A model generated the notes under the pieces. It did no database searches and was not told where the DNA came from. It saw nothing but the letters and a program-made list of their open reading frames with translations. A program made the position numbers and the translations under genes. A stretch of DNA of 42,817 nt from NCBI GenBank assembly GCA_029254215.1, contig JAQWYA010000102.1:1-42817 (forward strand), written 5' to 3'. Origin of the DNA: Pseudorhodobacter sp. (lineage in GTDB: Bacteria > Pseudomonadota > Alphaproteobacteria > Rhodobacterales > Rhodobacteraceae). Positions within the stretch are counted from its first letter, which is position 1, and each line of letters starts with the position of its first letter. Shown here one piece after another: positions 1 to 8,078 of the stretch.

Positions 1-809
1 GCGGCACAAGGGTCGCCGCGCGGGGTGGCCTTTGACCGGAGCCATAGATCGAAGGTTCCGGCCGGAACATCGCCGTCGCCTTCGATCTGCCCCACGGACA
101 AAACCGAGACCTGCGGGGCGGCAGCAGCAAGCGCCACGGGAATACCGCGCAGTTTATCCGCATGGCCCGAACCTGTGATGACAACCACCGGCCCCCCCGT
201 TTCCGTCAGAGCCTCCAAGGCTGTCCGCGCAAAGGCGGCATCGCGCAGGCGTTGGGCCGCGACCATGCCCGGCAGCATCTCGGTCGGTAAGGCGTTGCAA
301 TGGGCTGCTTGCTGATCGGCCTCGCGGGCGGCCTGTTCCTCGGGGGAAAGCGGCTCCAGAAGGCCATAACGCCCGGCATCAAGGCCAAAGACGGTGGCGG
401 CCCCATCGGCAAAGGCGCGGCGCACCTGATCGCGCGGCAAGGCCGCCCCATAAAGGCGCGCCTGCGGAGCTGCGGTGAACAACGGATGATATAAGGCGAA
501 ATCTGGCCAGCCGGAGTTTTTCCAGCCCAAAGCGGCCTCCAATGCGGGCTTGTCCGTCGGGTCAATACCAACGGCCGCCTCTGCCTGCGCCGGGTCCAGC
601 ATTTCAAACACCAGCGCCTTCGGCGCGATGGATGCAATCGCCAAAGCCTGATTGTCGTGGTGATATTTGTTGTCGTGGATTTCACCCAAAATCACGATCT
701 GGGCCTCTGGCAGGGACGTGAAATCCACGGTCTGCCCATAAGCAAACGGCGGCAGCAATGCCCCGAACAGGACCATCGCCACCGCCGAAATGCCAACTCC
801 AAATCTCAT
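1..809 (-). CDS. ChaN-family haem-binding protein (3' end cut by window edge)
   Basis: This minus-strand reading frame is absent from the ORF track because it runs off the window; I translated it by hand. It starts with a hydrophobic signal-like peptide (MRFGVGISAVAMVLFGALL, ending near AYGQ) with no lipobox Cys. It then carries the two hallmark blocks of the ChaN/Tiki superfamily: GEIHDNKYHHDNQ near residue 40 and VVITGSGHADKLRGIP near residue 230. ChaN-type proteins bind haem and sit in the cell envelope. About 269 codons are visible and the family is usually about 270-290 residues, so only the last few are missing. The ATG overlaps the TGA of rpoH by four bases (ATGA), so the two genes are probably translationally coupled. 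The family call is secure; the exact role in haem or iron handling is inference. Confidence 0.85.
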   Translation of the reverse strand, partial: MRFGVGISAVAMVLFGALLPPFAYGQTVDFTSLPEAQIVILGEIHDNKYHHDNQALAIASIAPKALVFEMLDPAQAEAAVGIDPTDKPALEAALGWKNSGWPDFALYHPLFTAAPQARLYGAALPRDQVRRAFADGAATVFGLDAGRYGLLEPLSPEEQAAREADQQAAHCNALPTEMLPGMVAAQRLRDAAFARTALEALTETGGPVVVITGSGHADKLRGIPVALAAAAPQVSVLSVGQIEGDGDVPAGTFDLWLRSKATPRGDPCA

Positions 810-1684
810 AGAAGGAAGTGTTGCACTTCCCGCGACTGGGTTTCAAGGCTGCGCCGCATCTTGGCAAAAGCCGCTGCTTCCAACTGGCGCACCCGCTCTT
901 TTGAAAGGCCAAGCTCTTCGCCAAGGCTTTCCAGTGTCCGCGTCTCATCGCGCAGCTTGCGCTCGGTCACGATGAAGCGTTCGCGGGCGTTCAGGTCGGT
1001 CATGGCTTTCACCAGCCAATTGCGCAGGCAGGCCGTGTCATGCGCGCCTTCGACCAGATCGCTGGCCTGCGCGCCATCATCTTCAAGCGCATCAATCCAT
1101 TCCCGGCCTTCATCTTCCGACGATTGGGTCGCGTTCAAGGAATAGTCCGACCCCGACAGCCGGCCCTCCATCATCTCGACATCCGCAAGCGGCACGCCCA
1201 CTTCTGTGGCAACCATCTGGCGAAGCTGATGCGCGTCAAGCGTTTCGCCAACCTGTGCTGCCTCCCGCTCCAGCTTGGCCTGAACGCGGCGCATGTTGAA
1301 GAAAAGCGCCTTCTGGCTGCTGGTCGACCCCGTCCGCACCATGGACCAGTTGCGCATCACATAATCCTGAATGCTCGCCTTGATCCACCAGACCGCATAG
1401 GTCGAAAAGCGCACGCCACGATCCGGATCAAACTTGTCGGCGGCCTTCATCAGGCCAAGGCTCGCCTCTTGGATCAGATCGTTCATCGGGGCGCCATAGC
1501 GACGGAACTTGGAAGCCATCGAAATCGCAAGACGCATATAGGCCGTGATCAGCCGGTGCAGCGCCTTTTCGTCGCGCTGATCACGCCATGCATAGGCGAG
1601 GCGCAGTTCCGTCTCGGCATCCAGCAGTTCCGCCTTCATAGCTTGGCGAGACATCGTCTGGTCACTATATCCAACTTGTGCCAT
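806..1684 (-). CDS. rpoH: RNA polymerase sigma-32 factor, RpoH-II type
   Basis: A 292-residue group 4-like sigma-70 protein. Region 2 is clear (LIQEASLGLMKAADKFDPDRGVRFSTYAVWWIKASIQDYV). The RpoH-specific box follows (SSQKALFFNMRR), and region 4 ends in an HTH (LESLGEELGLSKERVRQLE). The sequence matches my memory of Rhodobacter RpoH-II (AELLDAETEL, RRYGAPMNDLIQEA) rather than RpoH-I. In Rhodobacter sphaeroides RpoH-II drives the singlet-oxygen/oxidative response and is itself switched on by RpoE. The intergenic region upstream holds a candidate RpoE-type promoter (separate entry). The gene overlaps the downstream ChaN-like gene by four bases and is divergent from cobU. The ATG start gives the family's usual length. 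RpoH identity is near certain; the II subtype rests on recalled sequence. Confidence 0.95.
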   Translation of the reverse strand: MAQVGYSDQTMSRQAMKAELLDAETELRLAYAWRDQRDEKALHRLITAYMRLAISMASKFRRYGAPMNDLIQEASLGLMKAADKFDPDRGVRFSTYAVWWIKASIQDYVMRNWSMVRTGSTSSQKALFFNMRRVQAKLEREAAQVGETLDAHQLRQMVATEVGVPLADVEMMEGRLSGSDYSLNATQSSEDEGREWIDALEDDGAQASDLVEGAHDTACLRNWLVKAMTDLNARERFIVTERKLRDETRTLESLGEELGLSKERVRQLEAAAFAKMRRSLETQSREVQHFLL

Positions 1685-1720
1685 CTCTGTACCCCTGTCA
1701 GCATTTTGCTTTATCTGACA

Positions 1721-1750
1721 GTTCTACGCCCCCCAGCCCGAACCGGATCA
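1721..1750 (-). promoter_or_regulatory. Candidate RpoE (ECF-type) promoter for rpoH
   Basis: Read on the minus strand, TGATCC (1750-1745) is followed after 16 bases by CGTAGAA. This resembles the -35 TGATCC and CGTAAGA-like -10 that I remember for R. sphaeroides RpoE targets, rpoH-II among them. It lies about 40-65 bases upstream of the rpoH ATG, a sensible position for a promoter. One or two -10 bases deviate from the remembered consensus, so this is a candidate. Confidence 0.5.
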
Positions 1751-1759
1751 CATTTGCCG

Positions 1760-2287
1760 ATGACAATTTCACAAACCGCGCTAACGCTGGTGACCGGCGG
1801 GGCCAGATCAGGGAAATCCCGCTTTGCCGAAGGGCTGGTCACGGCGACACAAAGGCCGCGCGTCTATATCGCAACCGCACAGGCTTGGGATGACGAGATG
1901 CGCAACCGCATTGCCGACCACCGCAACCAGCGCGGCGCCGATTGGACAACTCTGGACGCCCCCTATGACTTGGCCGGTGCCTTGCGGGGCGTGGATGGCG
2001 GGGCCGCCGTGCTGGTCGATTGCCTGACGTTATGGCTGACAAATGTGATGCTGGCCGAGGCGGATATCGCCGCAGAATCCGCCACTTTGCTGGAGGCTCT
2101 GGCCGCCTGCCCGGCCCCGGTTACAGTGGTCACGAATGAGTTGGGTTGGTCCATCGTGCCGGAAAACGCCCTCGCCCGCCGCTTTCGCGATGCGCAGGGA
2201 CGGCTGAACCAGCAGATCGCGGCGCAGGCAGATCGCGTCATCACCGTGATTTCCGGCCTGCCACTTGTGCTGAAAGGCAGCCTGTGA
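1760..2287 (+). CDS. cobU: Bifunctional adenosylcobinamide kinase / adenosylcobinamide-phosphate guanylyltransferase
   Basis: A 175-residue protein that phosphorylates adenosylcobinamide and transfers GMP to it, late in cobalamin nucleotide-loop assembly. The P-loop GGARSGKS lies near residue 12. The family's VLVDCLTLWLTN motif is mid-protein, and the VTNELGWSIVPENALARRFRD block, typical of CobU/CobP, follows. The ORF track extends this frame to 1040, but that stretch is antisense to rpoH. The ATG at 1760 gives the normal length (about 175-185) and places the P-loop correctly; I see no strong Shine-Dalgarno. The stop overlaps the GTG of the next gene (GTGA), which suggests a two-gene unit. 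No other cob genes are in the window. Confidence 0.95.
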   Translation: MTISQTALTLVTGGARSGKSRFAEGLVTATQRPRVYIATAQAWDDEMRNRIADHRNQRGADWTTLDAPYDLAGALRGVDGGAAVLVDCLTLWLTNVMLAEADIAAESATLLEALAACPAPVTVVTNELGWSIVPENALARRFRDAQGRLNQQIAAQADRVITVISGLPLVLKGSL

Positions 2288-2841
2288 CCCGCTTTCATTT
2301 TCTGCGCCACGGCCCGACCCATGCCAAAACCATGGTGGGGTGGAGCGACCTTCCCGCTGATCTTTCCGACCATGCGGCCATCGCGCGGCTTCGGGCGCAT
2401 CTGCCCCACGCGCCGGTGATCTCCTCTGATCTGCTGCGCGCCACGGCCACGGCGAATGCCGTACAGGGCACGCGCCCCCGTTTGCCGCATGACCCGGACC
2501 TGCGCGAAATCCACTTCGGCGCTTGGGAATTGCAGCGCTTTGACGAGGTCGAAGACCAACCCCTGATCCGCCGTTTCTGGGAGGAGCCGGGCGATATCGC
2601 CCCCCCCGGCGGCGAAAGCTGGAACGCCGTGGCGGCCCGCGTGAACAACGCGGTGGACCGGCTGATCGGCCCGCAAGACATCATCGTCGTCGCCCATTTC
2701 GGGGTGATCCTGACGCAAGTGCAGCGCGCCCTTGGCATCGGGGCCTATGCCGCCTTCAGCCACCGGATCGACAATCTTTCGGTTACCGAGATCACCTTTG
2801 ACGGCGGCTGGCGTGCCGGGGCAATCAATCACATTCCGTGA
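2284..2841 (+). CDS. Histidine phosphatase family protein (possible alpha-ribazole phosphatase)
   Basis: A 185-residue phosphoglycerate-mutase-like phosphatase. The catalytic RHGPT motif is at residues 7-11 (FHFLRHGPTHAKTM). The acid/base region is LREIHFGAWELQRFDE and the second catalytic His is in VVAHFGVI. The GTG start at 2284 overlaps the cobU TGA by four bases, which argues for co-translation. Directly after cobU, the natural guess is CobC, which removes phosphate from alpha-ribazole phosphate. Members of this superfamily cannot be told apart by motif alone, so the cobalamin role is inferred from position. The longer ORF-track start (2146) lies inside cobU and is rejected. Confidence 0.85.
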   Translation: MTRFHFLRHGPTHAKTMVGWSDLPADLSDHAAIARLRAHLPHAPVISSDLLRATATANAVQGTRPRLPHDPDLREIHFGAWELQRFDEVEDQPLIRRFWEEPGDIAPPGGESWNAVAARVNNAVDRLIGPQDIIVVAHFGVILTQVQRALGIGAYAAFSHRIDNLSVTEITFDGGWRAGAINHIP

Positions 2842-2922
2842 TCTATTCCCCCACAAAACCGCGTTTCCGGAAATGATCCGCCCGCTTTAGGGTGGCATAT
2901 CTCGCAAATCAGGAAGCCCGAC

Positions 2923-3795
2923 ATGACCTATACCCTTGCCATCGGAGACCGCGCCTATTCCAGTTGGAGCCTGCGGGGCTGGCTGCTGTTTGAGGCCTTC
3001 GGCATCGCCGTCAAGACAGACCGGGCGCAGCTTTACACCGATGAATTCGCACAACTTCTGGCCCGGTTTGCCCCGGCCCGGTCGGTGCCTGCGGTAAGGC
3101 TGGAGGATGGCTTGGTGATCCCCGACAGCTTGGCCATCGCCGAAGAGCTCGCCTCTCGCCACCCGGACGCGGGCGTTCTGCCCGCCGACCCCAAGGCACG
3201 GGCCGTCGCCCGCGCGCTTATGGCGGAAATGCATTCCGGCTTTACCGCCTTGCGCAATCATTGCCCGATGAACCTGCGCGTCAGCTATTCCGATTGCTCC
3301 CCTCCCGAGGCGGTTCTCGCCGATCTCGCGCGGCTGGAGCAGCTTTGGGACTGGGCGCGGGCGCAGACCGGGGCGAAAGGGCCTTGGCTTTGCGGGGAGT
3401 ATTGCGCCGCAGATGTGTTCTTCGCGCCGGTCGCCGCAAGGATCGCAGGCTATGGACTGCGCGTCGGGGCCATGGCACAGGCCTATGTGTCGGCGCATCT
3501 GAACCATCCGTCCTTTCGGCAATGGCGCGCCATGGGCCATGCGGACGGCCCCGATCAGGCCCCTTACGCCCGCCCCTACCCCCAGCGCGAATGGCCGGGA
3601 CCGCGCCCGATTACGGCCAAGGCTGTTGCTTCTGGCCCCTCGGTGAACGCGCTCTGTCCCTATTCCGGCAAAGAGATCACCCATTATCTGGAGGCAAGGG
3701 GCCGCATCTGGGGTTTTTGCAACGCCTTTTGCCGCGACAAGACCGTGGCCGACCCGGAAGCCTGGCCAAAATTCATGGCGATTTACACTTCGTAA
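2923..3795 (+). CDS. Glutathione S-transferase with C-terminal Cys-rich (YHS/TRASH-like) extension
   Basis: A 290-residue protein. The first ~80 residues are the thioredoxin-like GST domain. It opens MTYTLAIGDRAYSSWSLRGWLL, with a serine pair in the usual activating position, and continues to the glutathione-contact region SVPAVRLEDGLVIPDSLAI. A helical C-domain follows to about residue 215. The last ~55 residues are not part of a normal GST (usually 200-230 residues). They contain NALCPYSGKEI, then GFCNAFCRDKTVADPEAW, three cysteines in the layout of small YHS/TRASH metal-binding modules. The catalytic fold is clear; the substrate is unknown. It stands alone, 81 bases after the phosphatase gene and 57 bases before yifB. 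Confidence 0.85.
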   Translation: MTYTLAIGDRAYSSWSLRGWLLFEAFGIAVKTDRAQLYTDEFAQLLARFAPARSVPAVRLEDGLVIPDSLAIAEELASRHPDAGVLPADPKARAVARALMAEMHSGFTALRNHCPMNLRVSYSDCSPPEAVLADLARLEQLWDWARAQTGAKGPWLCGEYCAADVFFAPVAARIAGYGLRVGAMAQAYVSAHLNHPSFRQWRAMGHADGPDQAPYARPYPQREWPGPRPITAKAVASGPSVNALCPYSGKEITHYLEARGRIWGFCNAFCRDKTVADPEAWPKFMAIYTS

Positions 3796-3852
3796 ACCAT
3801 TCCCCGGCTACTCCTTAACCAAGGTTAGCACTGGTGCAAGGATGGTCGGGGA

Positions 3853-5367
3853 ATGGTCTCACGGGCCTTTACGGTCGCATTCGAGGGCGTCGACGCGCGT
3901 TTGGTCGAGGTGCAATGCACCACGACCCCCGGCTTGCCCTATTTCGGCATCGTGGGGCTGCCTGACAAGGCCGTGTCGGAGGCGCGCGAACGGGTGCGCG
4001 CTGCCCTTTCGGCTATGGCAATTGCCTTGCCCTCCAAGCGGATCGTGATCAACCTTTCGCCTGCCGATCTGCCGAAAGAGGGCTCTCACTTCGACCTGCC
4101 GATCGCCTTGGCCCTGCTGGCAGAATTGCAGATCATCCCGAAAGAGGATGTCGCGGAGACGGTATCGCTGGGGGAGTTGTCCCTAGATGGTCGGCTGATC
4201 GCCGTTGTCGGGGCCTTGCCCGCAGCGATGGCCGCCGCCGAAAGTGACCGGGCACTTTTATGCCCGAAAGCCTGCGGGGCAGAGGCAGCTTGGGTCGGCG
4301 CGACGCAGGTTCTGGCCGCAGCCGGGCTTGATGAGGTCGTTCGCCACTTCACCGGGCAAGCGCCATTGACCCCCGCCGAGGCTAAAGACGTCACGCCGGA
4401 TGCCCCGCAGCGGGATCTGCGGGATGTCAAAGGGCAGGAACGGGCCAAACGCGCCTTGGAAATCGCCGCGGCGGGGCGGCATCATCTGCTGATGGTGGGC
4501 AGCCCCGGCTCGGGTAAATCCATGTTGGCCGCACGGCTGCCCAGCATATTGCCGCCACTCGGCCCGCTGGAAGCCCTTGAAACGTCGATGATTCATTCGC
4601 TGGCGGGCATCCTGCCCGAAGGCGGCATCAGCCGCTCCCGCCCCTTTTGTGAGCCGCATCACACCGCCTCCATGGCCGCGATCGTTGGTGGGGGGAGAGG
4701 GGCCAAACCCGGCCAGATCAGCCTTGCGCATAACGGCGTGCTTTTCATGGATGAATTCCCCGAGTTTCCCCGAAACGTGTTGGAAACACTCCGCCAGCCA
4801 ATGGAAAGCGGCGAAGTGACCGTGGCGCGGGCCAATGCGCATATCCGCTACCCCTGCCGGTTCTTACTCGTTGCGGCCGCCAACCCCTGCAAATGCGGCC
4901 ATCTGGCCGATGCAAACCGCGCTTGCAGCCGGGCGCCAATCTGTGCCGAGGATTATATGGGCCGTATCTCTGGCCCGCTGATGGACCGCTTCGATCTGCG
5001 TGTGGAGGTTCCTCCCGTCGCCTATACCGACCTTGACCTTCCGGCGGCGGGCGAGACTTCTGCCACCGTCGCGGAACGGGTCACAAGGGCGCGGGATGTG
5101 CAAAGCAAGCGCTTCGCCAACCACCCCAAGATCCGGGTGAATGCCGAAGCAGAAGGGGCCGTGCTTGAAGACATCGCCCCCCTCGATGCCGAAAGCCGCG
5201 CGCTTCTGAGCAAGGTCGCGGATCGCTTCGGTCTGTCGGCGCGGGGCTATCACCGGGTCTTGCGCGTGGCCCGCACGATCGCCGATCTCGACCAATCCAA
5301 GGATCTGCGCCACCACCATCTGGCCGAAGCCATCAGTTTTCGGCTGACAATAGGTCCGAGGGAATAG
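3853..5367 (+). CDS. yifB: YifB/ComM-family Mg-chelatase-like AAA+ ATPase
   Basis: A 504-residue protein in three parts. The N-terminal ChlI/Lon-protease-like domain starts MVSRAFTVAFEGVDARLVEVQ and includes PYFGIVGLPDKAV. The central AAA+ module has Walker A GSPGSGKS near residue 216, Walker B NGVLFMDEFPEF, and NPCKCGH, a Cys motif typical of the family. The Mg_chelatase C-terminal helical domain ends the protein (LSARGYHRVLRVARTIADL). In Haemophilus and Vibrio, ComM is a branch-migration helicase that aids integration of transformed DNA. The same role is a fair guess but not shown here. The ATG at 3853 begins the conserved N-terminus. The gene is single, with a hairpin about 36 bases after its stop. 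Confidence 0.93.
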   Translation: MVSRAFTVAFEGVDARLVEVQCTTTPGLPYFGIVGLPDKAVSEARERVRAALSAMAIALPSKRIVINLSPADLPKEGSHFDLPIALALLAELQIIPKEDVAETVSLGELSLDGRLIAVVGALPAAMAAAESDRALLCPKACGAEAAWVGATQVLAAAGLDEVVRHFTGQAPLTPAEAKDVTPDAPQRDLRDVKGQERAKRALEIAAAGRHHLLMVGSPGSGKSMLAARLPSILPPLGPLEALETSMIHSLAGILPEGGISRSRPFCEPHHTASMAAIVGGGRGAKPGQISLAHNGVLFMDEFPEFPRNVLETLRQPMESGEVTVARANAHIRYPCRFLLVAAANPCKCGHLADANRACSRAPICAEDYMGRISGPLMDRFDLRVEVPPVAYTDLDLPAAGETSATVAERVTRARDVQSKRFANHPKIRVNAEAEGAVLEDIAPLDAESRALLSKVADRFGLSARGYHRVLRVARTIADLDQSKDLRHHHLAEAISFRLTIGPRE

Positions 5368-5402
5368 CGCAAGACCTCTACGGTAGGCTTTCTTTGGGAA
5401 AT

Positions 5403-5435
5403 GCCCCCCGTAAAGCGGGCTATGCTTCGGGGGGC
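5403..5435 (+). terminator. Hairpin downstream of yifB
   Basis: GCCCCCCG (5403-5410) pairs perfectly with CGGGGGGC (5428-5435). Inside it AAGC pairs with GCTT around a 7-base loop, with a TA bulge. Only GTTT follows, so the U-tract is weak. It sits in the convergent yifB/gshB gap and most likely ends the yifB transcript. Confidence 0.5.
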
Positions 5436-5561
5436 GTTTCTACCGACCGTGGCTCAAAATGCTACATTGAGTGCAGAGGCGCCGAGCCTGCGACCGGGAG
5501 CAACGTTTGGGCACACAGCAGCAATCCGCCTCCGCACTGCCTACCGGCCGTCCGGGGTGGC

Positions 5562-5589
5562 AAAAAACCAGCGATGCGCCCCGCCGGTT
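5562..5589 (-). terminator. Intrinsic terminator of gshB
   Basis: On the minus strand, AACCGGCG and CGCTGGTT form an 8-base stem with one G-T wobble and an 8-base loop (GGGCGCAT). The stem's closing TT runs on into four more T. This is a textbook rho-independent terminator about 35 bases beyond the gshB stop. An overlapping alternative pairing (CCGCCGG with CCGGCGG, 5581-5617) may compete. The rest of the 5368-5623 gap shows nothing else recognisable. Confidence 0.65.
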
Positions 5590-5623
5590 GGATTTCCCCA
5601 AGCATTGCGCCCGGCGGCCAAAC

Positions 5624-6565
5624 TCAGGCCCGCTTCGCCTCAATGACGTCCCATATGAGGGCCGCGGCGTTGGTTCCGTCAAAACGCTCCAACTCCTGAA
5701 TTCCGGTGGGCGAGGTCACGTTGATTTCCGTCAGGAAGTCGCCAATCACGTCAATTCCCACGAAAATCTGCCCGTTGTCACGCAGCGTCGGGCCAATGGC
5801 CGCACAGATCTCAAGATCGCGAGGCGTCAGGCCAACCTTTTCTGCGCGTCCCCCGACATGCATGTTGGAACGGGTTTCACCCGCTTGCGGAACGCGGTTG
5901 ATCGCGCCCACAGGCTCCCCATTCACGAGGATAACCCGCTTATCCCCAGCGGAAACAGCCGGAAGGAACTTCTGCACGATCAACGGCTCACGATTGATCG
6001 ACGAAAAGAGTTCATGCAGGGAAGCGAGGTTGCGGTCCTGACGGTCGAGCCGGAAAACGCCCGCGCCGCCGTTGCCATAAAGCGGCTTCAAGATCACATC
6101 GCCGTGCTTTTCTTTGAAGGACCGGATGGCCTGAAGATCCCTTGCGATCATCGTCGGCGGCGTCAATTCGGCGAAGCGCAAAACCAAGAGCTTTTCGGGG
6201 AAATTGCGCACCCAGAAAGGGTCATTCACAACCAGCGTGCGAGGGTGGATCATCTCCAGCAGATGGGTCGTCGTGATATAGCCCATGTCGAACGGAGGGT
6301 CTTGGCGCAGCCAAACAACATCGTATTCCGCCAAATCGACTTCGGTTTCCTCCCCATAGCTGACGTGATTGCCTTTCTCGCGGCGCAGCGTGATCGGGAA
6401 CCCCCGCGCAACGACCCGGCCTTCGCGAAAGGCAAGCTTATCCGGAGTGTAGAAAAACAACGAGTGACCACGGTCCTGCGCTTCAACAGCGATCCGGAAC
6501 GTACTGTCTGCGTCAATATTGACAGATCCGATCGGATCCATCTGCAAGGCAACTTTCAGGCCCAT
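5624..6565 (-). CDS. gshB: Glutathione synthase
   Basis: A 313-residue ATP-grasp enzyme that joins gamma-glutamylcysteine and glycine to make glutathione. Family landmarks are [23 protein letters not shown] at the N-terminus, [13 protein letters not shown], the ATP-binding [15 protein letters not shown], and the C-terminal [21 protein letters not shown] with the metal-binding Asn. The length is standard (about 310-320). It follows yraN with 75 bases between and ends in a good intrinsic terminator. The rsmI-yraN-gshB order on one strand with a divergent LpoA-like gene suggests a transcription unit starting at rsmI. The two GSTs in this window would use its product. Confidence 0.97.
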   Translation of the reverse strand: MGLKVALQMDPIGSVNIDADSTFRIAVEAQDRGHSLFFYTPDKLAFREGRVVARGFPITLRREKGNHVSYGEETEVDLAEYDVVWLRQDPPFDMGYITTTHLLEMIHPRTLVVNDPFWVRNFPEKLLVLRFAELTPPTMIARDLQAIRSFKEKHGDVILKPLYGNGGAGVFRLDRQDRNLASLHELFSSINREPLIVQKFLPAVSAGDKRVILVNGEPVGAINRVPQAGETRSNMHVGGRAEKVGLTPRDLEICAAIGPTLRDNGQIFVGIDVIGDFLTEINVTSPTGIQELERFDGTNAAALIWDVIEAKRA

Positions 6566-6640
6566 CGCATTCCCCTTTTCAAGCTGCCCCTTTCTTGGCG
6601 CAAGGCGGAACCGTATGCAACGTGCGTTGTGACCTGCGGA

Positions 6641-7009
6641 TCATGCCGCCAAAGCGTTGTGGAGGATTTCGACGCGACCAAAAACATCCACCAAGGCAAC
6701 ATCAACACGACAGGGTGTCATCTGGCCGGCAGGTTCGCCCCGCAAGTAATCCGACGCAGATCTGAGAATCCGCCCGACCTGTCGCGGTGTGACCCGTTCC
6801 GCCGCCTGAGCATGACTTCGCGCCTTTTTGACCTCAACAAAAACGAGTTCGTCCTTGTCCCGCAAGATCAGATCGATTTCCCCAAAAGGTCCGCGCCAGC
6901 GCTCCGAAAGTACAGAATGGCCGGTATCTTGATAGTGGCGCGCAACTGCCCCTTCTGCCGCCCGCCCGGAATGATAGGCCACACTTCCGCGGATCTGTCG
7001 CTGCTGCAT
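6641..7009 (-). CDS. YraN family protein (UPF0102, predicted endonuclease fold)
   Basis: A 122-residue protein with the YraN signature: RAAEGAVARHYQDTGH at the N-terminus, then FGEIDLILRDKDELVFVEVKKARSH. The pattern E...D...ExK matches the restriction-endonuclease-like fold, but no activity is established for the family. The second half (RVTPRQVGRILRSASDYL) is also typical. In E. coli yraN lies beside rsmI (yraL) and lpoA (yraM). The same three genes are clustered here, with the LpoA-like gene divergent as is rsmI/lpoA in E. coli. Start and length are normal for the family. Confidence 0.9.
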   Translation of the reverse strand: MQQRQIRGSVAYHSGRAAEGAVARHYQDTGHSVLSERWRGPFGEIDLILRDKDELVFVEVKKARSHAQAAERVTPRQVGRILRSASDYLRGEPAGQMTPCRVDVALVDVFGRVEILHNALAA

Positions 7010-7072
7010 TGCTTTGCGTCCCCCTATTGCTTCCGGACCAGCATGCCGCGAATCCCTTAATTTTTGGCGAAT

Positions 7073-7993
7073 TCACGTTTCATCCAGCGGCTCTTTGTCT
7101 TCGGCAGAGATTTGAAGCGCTCTTTGATAGAGGTCACGGCGGGACAAGGCAAAACGGGCCGCGACATCCGCTGCGGCATCTTTGACGGAGAGGGTAGAAA
7201 GGGCGGATCTTAGCGCATTATCTATCTGATCTGGATCATTTTCTGCCGGATCGGCCCGCCCCACCAAAAGAACAATCTCGCCCTTGACGGTCCGTTCGGC
7301 AAAACCCTCTGCAAGGCTTCCCAATGTCCCGCGCGAGACCTCCTCGAACCTTTTTGTCAGCTCGCGACAGACCACGGCCTCGCGTTGTCCCCCCCAGTTT
7401 TCCGAGAGTTCGGCCAGCAGCCGCGCAATTCGTTTCGGTGATTCGTAGAACACGAGCGTTGCCTGCACATCGCAGAGTTCGGCCAGCATGCGCTTGCGTG
7501 GCCCGCCCGAGGTGGGCAAAAAACCGGCAAACAGAAATCGGTCACTGGGCAGGCCTGCAACGGTCAGCGCGGCAAGCACGGCAGAGGGGCCAGGGGCCGC
7601 AAAGACCGGATGGCCAGCAGCGATGGCCGCGCGCGACAGTTGAAACCCCGGATCTGCGACAAGCGGGGTTCCTGCCTCGGAGGCATAGGCAACGGTCTTG
7701 CCCTCTGCCAGCGCGCGCAGGAGTTTGGGGCGCATCACTTCACCGTTATGATCGTGATAGGCAAAGACATGCCGATCCCCCAGCGCCACGCCGTGGATCT
7801 CCATCAGGTGCCGCAGGGTGCGGGTATCCTCTGCCGCCAGCACATCGGCTGTTGCCAGAATATCCAACGCCCGCAAGGTGATGTCGCGCGCAGCCCCGAT
7901 CGGCGTGGCCAGAAAGTACAGCCCCGGAGACAAGGGGCGTGGATCTGGACGGAACCGGGTGTCGCTACCGGTATTTCCTGCGTCGGAACTCAT
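7073..7993 (-). CDS. rsmI: 16S rRNA (cytidine(1402)-2'-O)-methyltransferase
   Basis: A 306-residue SAM-dependent tetrapyrrole-methylase-fold enzyme that 2'-O-methylates C1402 in the decoding centre of 16S rRNA. Clear RsmI motifs are GLYFLATPIGAARDITLRALD, ADVLAAEDTRTLRHLM, ASEAGTPLVADPGFQL and FAAPGPSAVLAALTVAGLPSDRF. KGEIVLLVG lies near the end of the catalytic domain. The start is supported by GGGAGG six to seven bases upstream. It is divergent from the LpoA-like lipoprotein with an 85-base shared upstream region, and precedes yraN and gshB on the same strand. Confidence 0.96.
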   Translation of the reverse strand: MSSDAGNTGSDTRFRPDPRPLSPGLYFLATPIGAARDITLRALDILATADVLAAEDTRTLRHLMEIHGVALGDRHVFAYHDHNGEVMRPKLLRALAEGKTVAYASEAGTPLVADPGFQLSRAAIAAGHPVFAAPGPSAVLAALTVAGLPSDRFLFAGFLPTSGGPRKRMLAELCDVQATLVFYESPKRIARLLAELSENWGGQREAVVCRELTKRFEEVSRGTLGSLAEGFAERTVKGEIVLLVGRADPAENDPDQIDNALRSALSTLSVKDAAADVAARFALSRRDLYQRALQISAEDKEPLDET

Positions 7994-8078
7994 CTGACAC
8001 CTCCCTTCGAAAGTTTACTTCACTTTTGTTAAGGCATAGGCTTCCTGCAGTGCCTGTACCACCGGAAAGAGGAAACCC

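Noticed and set aside
1040-1759. 5' part of the long ORF ending in cobU
   Set aside because: Antisense to rpoH; cobU homology begins only at 1760.
5471-7060. 529-residue plus-strand ORF
   Set aside because: Antisense to gshB and yraN, both with full family motifs.
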